Source: Pseudomonadota bacterium (lineage in GTDB: Bacteria > Pseudomonadota > Alphaproteobacteria > Sphingomonadales > Sphingomonadaceae). Taken from it: a DNA stretch of 64,000 bases. A program made the position numbers and the translations under genes. The DNA is taken from NCBI GenBank assembly GCA_029779535.1, contig JAKPAG010000116.1:1-64000 (forward strand), given 5' to 3'. The notes beneath the pieces were generated by a model. The model searched no databases. It saw nothing but the letters and a program-made list of their open reading frames with translations, and was not told the origin of the DNA. Every line of letters begins with the position of its first letter. The stretch's first letter is position 1. Below are positions 57,898 to 64,000 of the stretch, one piece after another.

Positions 57898-59460
57898 CTA
57901 GCCGCACAGCCCCTGCAGGAACCATTCGGGCACCCCGCCGCGCCCATCATCCGGCAGGCCCGCGCGGTAGATCCAGTAGCGGCGGCCCTGCCCGTCCTCG
58001 ATCCGGTAGTAATCGCGCAGCCGCGTGGTGCCGCGTTCGCGCCACCATTCGGGGGCGATCCGCTCCGGCCCTTCGGCGCGGGCAATCTCGTGCACTTCGC
58101 CGCGCCAACGGAACCGGCGCGGCAGGCCATCGGGACTGGCATAGAGCACCGCGATCGGCTCGGGCCGGTCGAGCAGCTTGAGCGGGCGGGCGTGGAGCGG
58201 CAGGGCTTCCTGCCCCGGCGCTTGTGGTTCCAGCGGCTCCACCCAGCCCTGCGCGCGTTCGGGGATGTGGCTGGCGCGCGGCACGGGGCGGCGCACCGCC
58301 TGCGGCCCCAGCCGCGCGGTCAGCCGGTCGATGCAGGCCGACAGGCTGGTGCCGTGCGCTTCGGCCGCGGCATCAAGATCGCGCTGGCTGAGCGCCACAG
58401 GCTCGGTCCAGGGGGCGCGCAGGCGGGCCAGTTCGATCCCGAATCCCGCGTCGACATTATCCAGCCGGTGCGCGAACAGGCGGGCGATGTGCGCGGGGTC
58501 GCGGCTGGCGGCGGCCAGTTCCAGCGTGCGGACCAGCACTTCGCCGTCGACCTTCCACAAGCCCAGCTCCAGCCGCCGCGCGCCCAGCGCGCGGCTTTCC
58601 AGCAGCCGGGCCAGATCGCCGCACAGGTCAGCCACCACCCGGTCCAGCAGCGCGCGGTGGCGGATCGGTTCAAGCAGGCGGCGCTGGACCAGCGGCAGGT
58701 CCACCGCCACCACCGGCAGCAGGGGTTCGGGCACCCGGCCGCGCAGCTGGTCGAGCCGGATCAGCGGATTCGCACCCGGCGTGCGGACATTGCGGAACCG
58801 CCGCGCCAGCGCATCGCGCGCCACTCCGGCCAGATCGCCGATCCGCTTCAACCCCAGCCGGCGCAGCACCAGCAAGGTCGCGGGATCGAGCCGCAGCGCG
58901 GCCACCGGCAAGTGATCGAGGCTGCCGTCCGCCTGCATGATCGCGCCGTTTTCGCCGTAATGCGCCAGCGCCCAGGCTGCTCCGGCGGTGGGGCCAATCG
59001 CCAGCCGCGCAGCCAGCCCGCGCGCGGCCAGCCGCCGGGCGGCATCGTCCAGCAGCCCGCGCTCGCCGCCATGCAGGTGCGCAACCCCGGTCACGTCTAC
59101 CACCAGCCCGTCAGGCGGGTCGAGCGCGGACCACGGCCCCCAGCGCTGCGCCCACAGCGCCAGGCTTTCCAGCAGGGCCAGGTCGCCCGCCGGGTCGGCC
59201 GGAGCCGTGGCCAGTGCCGGGCAAATCGCCCGCGCATCGGCCAGCATCATTCCCGGCGCGGCCCCGGCGTCATATCCGGCGCGGTTGGCGGCGGTGATGC
59301 GCGGGCCATGCGCGGTTTCGGCGATCAGGACGAGCGGCGCGGCATCCGCGCCCTCGCCCGCGCGCACGGCCTGGGCCAGGCGCCAGCGATCGATCGCCAG
59401 CTGCGCCAGCCAGATCGACAGGATGCGGCGCGGCGGAGGGGGCGGCGCGGGGGGCGGCAT
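57898..59460 (-). CDS. imuB: ImuB, inactive Y-family polymerase homologue
   Basis: A 520-residue Y-family protein that bridges ImuA and DnaE2 to the beta clamp. The N-terminus RRILSIWLAQLAIDRWRL and DPPDGLVVDVTGVAHLHGGE match, but the catalytic acidic residues of active DinB proteins are not in place. The helix-hairpin-helix and little-finger parts follow (LGLKRIGDLAGVARDALARRF). The C-terminal domain has RYWIYRAGLPDD. It sits between imuA and dnaE2 with gaps of 9 and 2 bases. Confidence 0.95.
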   Translation of the reverse strand: MPPPAPPPPPRRILSIWLAQLAIDRWRLAQAVRAGEGADAAPLVLIAETAHGPRITAANRAGYDAGAAPGMMLADARAICPALATAPADPAGDLALLESLALWAQRWGPWSALDPPDGLVVDVTGVAHLHGGERGLLDDAARRLAARGLAARLAIGPTAGAAWALAHYGENGAIMQADGSLDHLPVAALRLDPATLLVLRRLGLKRIGDLAGVARDALARRFRNVRTPGANPLIRLDQLRGRVPEPLLPVVAVDLPLVQRRLLEPIRHRALLDRVVADLCGDLARLLESRALGARRLELGLWKVDGEVLVRTLELAAASRDPAHIARLFAHRLDNVDAGFGIELARLRAPWTEPVALSQRDLDAAAEAHGTSLSACIDRLTARLGPQAVRRPVPRASHIPERAQGWVEPLEPQAPGQEALPLHARPLKLLDRPEPIAVLYASPDGLPRRFRWRGEVHEIARAEGPERIAPEWWRERGTTRLRDYYRIEDGQGRRYWIYRAGLPDDGRGGVPEWFLQGLCG

Positions 59461-59469
59461 GGTGGCAGC

Positions 59470-60213
59470 TCAGGCCAAGCGGGCGTCGCCGCCTGCGTCT
59501 GCCGCGCCGTCACGCAGGGCCAACCGTCCCTCGGCCAAGTCGAGCAGCCATTGCCCCGGGGGATGGGCGCGGGCGCGGAACAGTTCGGCCTGCCAGGCGG
59601 GCGCACCGGGGGCCTGGGCATTCCAGCGCGGCGGCATGGACGGGGCCGCGCGCACGTCCCAGCGCATCCGGGCCGAGCCAAGGTCGCGCCGGGCGTCGAT
59701 CCGCACCAGCCACAGCGGCACGCCGTGCTTTTCCGAGGCCAGCGACAGGCGGCGCGAGGCGGTGAAATCAAGCGCCCGGGGATTGCCCGCGATCTCGCCG
59801 ATGACGAAGGCCAGGTCGCGGCAGCGCAGTCCCTCCTCCAGCGCGAACAGCGCGTCTTCCGGCTTGCCGGCGGCGACATGGACCAGCCGGTGGCGCAATT
59901 GTGCCGGCAGCCCGGGGCGATAGGGCCGCCCGGTCAGCCGCAGGGCGGCATCATCCTGCACCCACAGCCAGCGGCGTTCGTCCGGCCGGTCGGCGGCGGG
60001 ATCGGGCCGCGCGGCGTGGAGCCGATCCAGCGCCAGCGCGAGCGCGAGCGCCGCGCCGCTGCCTTCGCGCGAGGCGGCGAACACTTCACCGTGCAAGACA
60101 CCGTCCGCCAGGCCGGGACGCCAGCGCGCGGCGGCGGCGGGGCCAGGCAGCCCACGCGTGGGCGGCAGGGGACGGCGGCGGGCAAACGCGGAAAGGGGGG
60201 TGGGAACAGTCAT
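59470..60213 (-). CDS. imuA: ImuA, SOS mutagenesis accessory protein
   Basis: A 247-residue ImuA, the first gene of the imuA-imuB-dnaE2 cassette, related to RecA/SulA. Seen: LHGEVFAASREGSGAALALALALDRL, RRWLWVQDDAALRLTGRPYRPGL, and CRDLAFVIGEIAGNPRALDFTASRRLSLASEKHG. I place the start at the ATG at 60213 (MTVPTPL) with AAGG ten bases upstream. An upstream ATG at 60234 adds seven residues but lies inside the LexA box, where a transcript start would be unlikely. Confidence 0.9.
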   Translation of the reverse strand: MTVPTPLSAFARRRPLPPTRGLPGPAAAARWRPGLADGVLHGEVFAASREGSGAALALALALDRLHAARPDPAADRPDERRWLWVQDDAALRLTGRPYRPGLPAQLRHRLVHVAAGKPEDALFALEEGLRCRDLAFVIGEIAGNPRALDFTASRRLSLASEKHGVPLWLVRIDARRDLGSARMRWDVRAAPSMPPRWNAQAPGAPAWQAELFRARAHPPGQWLLDLAEGRLALRDGAADAGGDARLA

Positions 60214-60227
60214 GCGGAACAGCCTTT

Positions 60228-60242
60228 GTTCCATTTATGTTC
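60228..60242. promoter_or_regulatory. LexA box (SOS operator) of imuA-imuB-dnaE2
   Basis: GTTC (60228-60231), seven bases CATTTAT, GTTC (60239-60242) is the alphaproteobacterial LexA site; on the minus strand it reads GAAC-N7-GAAC. It lies 15 bases before the chosen imuA ATG and overlaps another ATG. It predicts repression by LexA and induction by DNA damage. Confidence 0.92.
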
Positions 60243-60267
60243 TTATTCCTGCCGATTCGCAATTCCC

Positions 60268-60301
60268 CAAAAGCAAAGGGCCGCCCCCGAAGGAGCGGCC
60301 C
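60268..60301 (-). terminator. Terminator of the amino acid permease gene
   Basis: On the minus strand GGGCCGC (60301-60295) pairs with GCGGCCC (60284-60278) over a 10-base loop, followed by TTTGCTTTT. It is 23 bases after the permease stop and separates it from imuA. Confidence 0.75.
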
Positions 60302-60324
60302 CTGCCCTGGCCGGTGCGGCCCGA

Positions 60325-61932
60325 TCAGTCGTTCACGTCGATCCCACCGGGCAGCGGCGGCACCGGCTGCGGCGGCACGTCGGCGTCTTCCTCGTGCACT
60401 TCCACCAGGCCGCGGCCAACGTGGCTGCGGCTGCGGCTGTAGGTGAAGTAGACCACCAGCCCGACCACGGCCCAGCCGACGAACAGCAGCTTGGTGTAAC
60501 CCGACAGGCTCCAGAACAGGTAGATGCAGCCCAGCGCCGCCAGCGGGGCGACCAGCCACACCGCCGGAGTGCGGAACGGGCGCGCACGCGACGGATCACG
60601 CTGGCGCAAGATCAGCACCGCAATCGCCACCATGGCAAAAGCGAACAGCGTGCCCGAATTCGAAATGTCGGCCAGCGCGCCAACCGGGAACAGCGCGGCG
60701 AAGATCGCCACGAAGATCCCGGTAATCACGGTCACCACGTGCGGGGTGTGATACTTGGGATGCACCTTGCTGAGCTTTTCAGGCAGCAGGCCGTCGCGGC
60801 TCATCACGAAGAAGATGCGGGTCTGGCCGAACATCATCATCAGGATGACCGAGGGCAGCGCCAGGCCGGCCGCCAGGCCCACCAGGTTGCCAACCTGCTG
60901 CCAGCCGATCTCGCGCAGCGTCCAGGCCAGCGCTTCCTTCGAGCAGACCACCGCCTGCCCGCCATTGGTGGCGCAGGCCGCGGCCAGTTCGGTGCTGCCC
61001 GGGGCAAAGGCGTTGCCAGCCGCATCCATCAGCGGCTGGGCGCCGACGGTGCCGATCACGCCCGAGGCGACCAGCAGGTAGAACACGGTGCAGATCGCCA
61101 GGCTGCCGATCAGGCCGATCGGCATGTTGCGCTGCGGGTTCTTGGTTTCCTCGGCCGCGGTCGAAACCGCATCGAACCCGACATAGGCGAAGAAGATCGA
61201 GGCCGCCGCCGCCGAAATCCCGCCAAAGCCAAGCGGCGCGAACGGCTGGAAGTTCTGACTGTTCATCACCGGCACGGCCAGCACCACGAACAGCGTCAGC
61301 GCGGTAATCTTCACCATCACCAGGATTGCGTTGATATAAGCGCTTTCCTTGGTCCCGATCACCAGCAGCCAGGTCACCAGCAGCGCGATGATCGCGGCCG
61401 GCAGGTTGATGTAGCCGCCGGTGGCAATCGCAGTCTGGATCGCTTCGCTGTTGGCCGCGCCGAAGGCCAGCTTGATCTGCGCGATCAGGGCATCGGCGTT
61501 GACGATTGAATCTGGCAGCGAAACCCCCAGGTATTCGCGCAGCAGGCCAACGAAATAGCCCGACCAGCCGACCGCCACGGCCCCGGCCGCAACGGCATAT
61601 TCCAGCACCAGCGCCCAGCCGACCATCCAGGCCAGCAGTTCGCCCATCACGGCGTAGCTGTAGGTATAGGCCGATCCCGAAACCGGGACCATCGATGCCA
61701 TTTCGGCATAGCACAGCGCCGCGACGGCGCAGACGAACCCGGCGATGATGAATGAGATCATCATGCCCGGCCCGGCCTTTTGCGCGGCTTCGGCGGTCAG
61801 CACGAAAATCCCCGTGCCGATGATGGCGCCCACCCCCAGCATGGTCAGCTGGAAGGCCCCGAGCGAGCGATGGAGAGATTTCTTTTCGGCAGTTGCCAGA
61901 ATGGCGTCCAATGGTTTGACGCGACCGAACAT
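60325..61932 (-). CDS. APC-superfamily amino acid permease (cationic amino acid transporter-like)
   Basis: A 535-residue polytopic transporter with about 12-14 hydrophobic helices. The first helix carries LGVGAIIGTGIFVLTAEAAQKAGPGMMISFIIAG, the APC substrate/ion segment, followed by YAEMASMVPVSGSAYTYSYAVMGELLAWMVGWALVLEYAV and FFAYVGFDAVSTAAEETKNPQRNMP, which marks the CAT/YfnA-like group. It probably imports basic or branched amino acids. The tail is Pro/acidic. It diverges from panB with 196 bases between, in which I see no named site. Confidence 0.92.
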   Translation of the reverse strand: MFGRVKPLDAILATAEKKSLHRSLGAFQLTMLGVGAIIGTGIFVLTAEAAQKAGPGMMISFIIAGFVCAVAALCYAEMASMVPVSGSAYTYSYAVMGELLAWMVGWALVLEYAVAAGAVAVGWSGYFVGLLREYLGVSLPDSIVNADALIAQIKLAFGAANSEAIQTAIATGGYINLPAAIIALLVTWLLVIGTKESAYINAILVMVKITALTLFVVLAVPVMNSQNFQPFAPLGFGGISAAAASIFFAYVGFDAVSTAAEETKNPQRNMPIGLIGSLAICTVFYLLVASGVIGTVGAQPLMDAAGNAFAPGSTELAAACATNGGQAVVCSKEALAWTLREIGWQQVGNLVGLAAGLALPSVILMMMFGQTRIFFVMSRDGLLPEKLSKVHPKYHTPHVVTVITGIFVAIFAALFPVGALADISNSGTLFAFAMVAIAVLILRQRDPSRARPFRTPAVWLVAPLAALGCIYLFWSLSGYTKLLFVGWAVVGLVVYFTYSRSRSHVGRGLVEVHEEDADVPPQPVPPLPGGIDVND

Positions 61933-62128
61933 GCGGTTCCCCTAAATTATTGTCGGCCCTGCCCCCGGGCGGCCGAAATCTTACATGGCGGCGGAAGCTA
62001 GCGGCCAAGCGCGCGATGGCAAGGCTTAAGTGGCTCGCCTTCCCCAAGATGTCGGTCCCGGAAGCGGGAAAACACGTGTCTGCACACGCGCCTTCCCCCT
62101 GCCCGCTCCACCCGCTACAAGCCGCCCC

Positions 62129-62998
62129 ATGTCCACGACCTTCCAACTCGACACCGCCACCAGCCGCGCCAACCCCACGCCCGCGCCGATGAAGCGGCTG
62201 ACCATCCCCGCAATCCGCCAGCGCAAGGTGGACGGCGTGACCGCCGAACCTGTCGTCATGCTGACCGCCTATACCGCGCGGCAGGCGCAATTGCTTGATG
62301 CGCACTGTGACCTGCTGCTGGTCGGGGATTCGCTTGGCCAGGTGATCTATGGGCTGCCTTCCAGCGTGCCGGTCACACTTGACATGATGGCCGCCCACGG
62401 CGCGGCGGTGGTGCGCGGCTCCTATCACGCCGCCGTGGTGGTCGACATGCCGTTCGGTGCCTACGAAGCCTCGCCGCAGCAGGCGTTCGAAAGCGCTTCA
62501 CGGCTACTCAAGGAAACCGGCTGCGCCGCGGTCAAGCTCGAAGGCGGGGCGGCGATGGCCGAAACGGTCGCCTTCCTGACCGCGCGGGGAATCCCGGCGA
62601 TGGGCCATGTCGGGCTGACCCCGCAGGCGGTCAACGTGCTGGGCGGCTACAACGCGCGCGGCCGCAGCGAGGCCGAAGCCCAGAAGATCGTGGCCGATGC
62701 CCAGGCGCTGGACGCAGCCGGGGCCTTTGCCATTGTTGTCGAAGGCGTGGTCGAACCGATCGCGATCGCGGTGACCCAGGCGGTCAAGTGCCCGACCATC
62801 GGCATCGGCGCATCGGCGCAGTGCGACGGCCAGGTGCTGGTGACCGAGGACATGCTGGGCATGTTCGAGCGCGTCCCCCGCTTCGTGAAGCGCTATGAAG
62901 CCATTGCCGAGACGATTTCCGGCGCGGCGGAGCGCTATGCCGCCGAAGTGCGCGCGCGCACCTTTCCGGGGGTGGAACAAACCTATCAGCCCCGGTAA
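62129..62998 (+). CDS. panB: 3-methyl-2-oxobutanoate hydroxymethyltransferase
   Basis: A 289-residue PanB, which adds a hydroxymethyl group from 5,10-methylene-THF to 2-oxoisovalerate to give ketopantoate, the first step to pantothenate. Seen: [78 protein letters not shown], and [25 protein letters not shown]. The ATG at 62129 fits the family. It links to ilv metabolism (2-oxoisovalerate) and coaD. Confidence 0.95.
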   Translation: MSTTFQLDTATSRANPTPAPMKRLTIPAIRQRKVDGVTAEPVVMLTAYTARQAQLLDAHCDLLLVGDSLGQVIYGLPSSVPVTLDMMAAHGAAVVRGSYHAAVVVDMPFGAYEASPQQAFESASRLLKETGCAAVKLEGGAAMAETVAFLTARGIPAMGHVGLTPQAVNVLGGYNARGRSEAEAQKIVADAQALDAAGAFAIVVEGVVEPIAIAVTQAVKCPTIGIGASAQCDGQVLVTEDMLGMFERVPRFVKRYEAIAETISGAAERYAAEVRARTFPGVEQTYQPR

Positions 62999-63039
62999 GA
63001 GCGCCGGCTTCGCTGCACATTCATCAAGGAAGCACCGCT

Positions 63040-64000
63040 TTGCTGCGCTATTACAAGGGATCGATCCTGTTCACGCTGGTCTGCCTGGCGCTGGCCGCCT
63101 GGTACGGCTGGTTCCAGACCGGGTCGGTCGGGGGCATGCTGGGGCTGCTGTGGATCGTGGTCGTCCTGTCGATCCTCGAAGTGTCGCTGTCGTTCGACAA
63201 CGCCGTGGTCAACGCCTCGGTGCTCGAGGACATGGACCATATCTGGCAGCGCCGGTTCCTGACCTGGGGCATGGTGATTGCGGTGTTCGGGATGCGCATC
63301 GTCTTTCCGCTGGCCATCGTCGCCATCGCGGCGGGCCTGGGGCCGATGGAAGCAGTCAACCTCTCGCTCAACGATCCCAAGCGGTACGAGGAAATCGTGT
63401 CGTCCGCCCATGTCGGCATCGCTGGCTTCGGCGGGGCGTTCCTCGCCATGGTCGGCCTGTCGTTCTTCTTCGACGGTGAAAAGGACGTCCACTGGATTGG
63501 CTGGATCGAGGCCAGGCTGGCGCGCTTTTCCAACATCAAGGCGGCGGAAATCGCCATCCTGCTGGTCGCCATCTACCTGATCTCGCGGCTTCTGCCGGCG
63601 GACGAAGCACTGACCTTCATGGTTTCCGGCACGCTGGGGATCGTCACCTTCATCGCGGTCGAGGCGCTGGGCACCGTGCTGGAAATGCGCGAGGAAGCGC
63701 TGGCGGCGCAGGGCGCGGTGGTGCGTTCGGGCCTGGGCGGGTTCCTTTACCTCAACATCCTCGACGCCTCGTTCAGCTTTGACGGGGTGATCGGCGCCTT
63801 CGCGCTGTCGAACAACATGATCATCATCGCGCTGGGCCTGTCGATCGGGGCGATGTTCGTGCGTTCGATGACGATCCACCTGGTGCAGAAGGGCACCCTC
63901 GCGGAATACCGCTATCTCGAACACGGCGCCTTCTGGGCGATCATTGCGCTGGGCGGGATCATGCTGATTTCGGCCAAGGTTCCCATTCCCGAAACGGTCA
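63040..64000 (+). CDS. TerC/DUF475-family integral membrane protein (3' end outside window)
   Basis: At least 320 codons, open to the window end. The first helix (ILFTLVCLALAAWYGWF) follows a polar MLRYYKGS. Conserved Asp residues lie inside membrane helices: LEVSLSFDNAVVNASVLEDM, LGLSFFFDGE-like GLSFFFDGEKDV, and LNILDASFSFDGVIGAFALSNNMIIIALGL. The repeated S-F-D motifs are typical of TerC-type proteins, linked to metal homeostasis and tellurite resistance. The start is a TTG at 63040 with AAGGA nine bases before it. It begins 41 bases after panB and is probably cotranscribed. Confidence 0.85.
   Translation, partial: MLRYYKGSILFTLVCLALAAWYGWFQTGSVGGMLGLLWIVVVLSILEVSLSFDNAVVNASVLEDMDHIWQRRFLTWGMVIAVFGMRIVFPLAIVAIAAGLGPMEAVNLSLNDPKRYEEIVSSAHVGIAGFGGAFLAMVGLSFFFDGEKDVHWIGWIEARLARFSNIKAAEIAILLVAIYLISRLLPADEALTFMVSGTLGIVTFIAVEALGTVLEMREEALAAQGAVVRSGLGGFLYLNILDASFSFDGVIGAFALSNNMIIIALGLSIGAMFVRSMTIHLVQKGTLAEYRYLEHGAFWAIIALGGIMLISAKVPIPETV

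Noticed and set aside
58090..61509. Plus-strand open frame of over 1,100 codons opposite imuB, imuA and the permease
   Set aside because: It spans three genes, a LexA box and a terminator. Lack of stop codons comes from high G+C.

Overview
The window is GC-rich (about two-thirds G+C by eye), gene-dense chromosomal DNA from an alphaproteobacterium, most probably a member of the Sphingomonadales (Novosphingobium/Sphingomonas/Erythrobacter type). The evidence is the protein style of RpoD, S4, PurL, KARI and Coq4, an alphaproteobacterial LexA box (GTTC-N7-GTTC) in front of an imuA-imuB-dnaE2 cassette, and the many acyl-CoA and xenobiotic-type genes. I see no insertion sequence, prophage, CRISPR array or rRNA. 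One tRNA gene (Glu, UUC) is present.

Layout. 0-6.8 kb: the 3' end of rpoD, a membrane M28 peptidase, rpiB-glyA-small membrane protein-nrdR-trmJ in one tight run, then rpsD. 6.8-17 kb: mostly minus-strand genes, namely an S9 peptidase, tgt, an unknown protein, a carotenoid oxygenase with a divergent TetR regulator, a possible 2OG-Fe(II) oxygenase, then xseB-ispA-coaD-peptidylprolyl isomerase-queA. 17-23.6 kb: two membrane proteins, purL, a DUF3052 protein, coq4, and serB and miaA with overlapping divergent starts. 23.6-34 kb: branched-chain amino acid synthesis (ilvB-ilvN-ilvC and, separately, leuA), each preceded by a leader that looks like a peptide-coupled attenuator. Between them lie an epoxide hydrolase, a CoA transferase, a thioesterase, a serine-beta-lactamase-fold esterase and trhO. 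34-36 kb: an ECF sigma/anti-sigma pair with a fasciclin-domain secreted protein. 36-47 kb: a catabolic block (Zn-alcohol dehydrogenase, acyl-CoA synthetase, acyl-CoA dehydrogenase, amidohydrolase, Fe-alcohol dehydrogenase), a three-domain polysaccharide deacetylase/glycosyltransferase fusion, a MOSC protein and a nitronate-monooxygenase-like enzyme. 47-54 kb: a compact AHH nuclease coupled to an unknown partner, a flavodoxin-like protein, a secreted Met/Gly-rich protein, recJ, tRNA-Glu, and an SDR-SnoaL-carboxymuconolactone-decarboxylase-like operon. 54-64 kb: the SOS mutagenesis cassette dnaE2-imuB-imuA, an APC-family amino acid permease, panB and a TerC/DUF475 membrane protein cut by the window end.

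How it fits together. Much of the window is housekeeping: translation, anticodon-loop modification (trmJ, tgt, queA, miaA, trhO), cofactors (panB and coaD of CoA synthesis, ispA and coq4 of ubiquinone synthesis) and amino acids. The less ordinary material is regulatory. It comprises two leader peptides for ilv and leu, a perfect TetR-type operator at the carotenoid oxygenase, and three similar 16-bp TTAA-N8-TTAA dyads in front of separate acyl-CoA/xenobiotic-type genes that suggest a shared regulon. There is also a SigK-like promoter candidate before the fasciclin gene and a LexA box before imuA. The best candidates for undescribed biology are the shared TTAA dyads, the AHH nuclease pair and the GH18-NodB-GT2 fusion. 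None of these can be settled from sequence reading alone.
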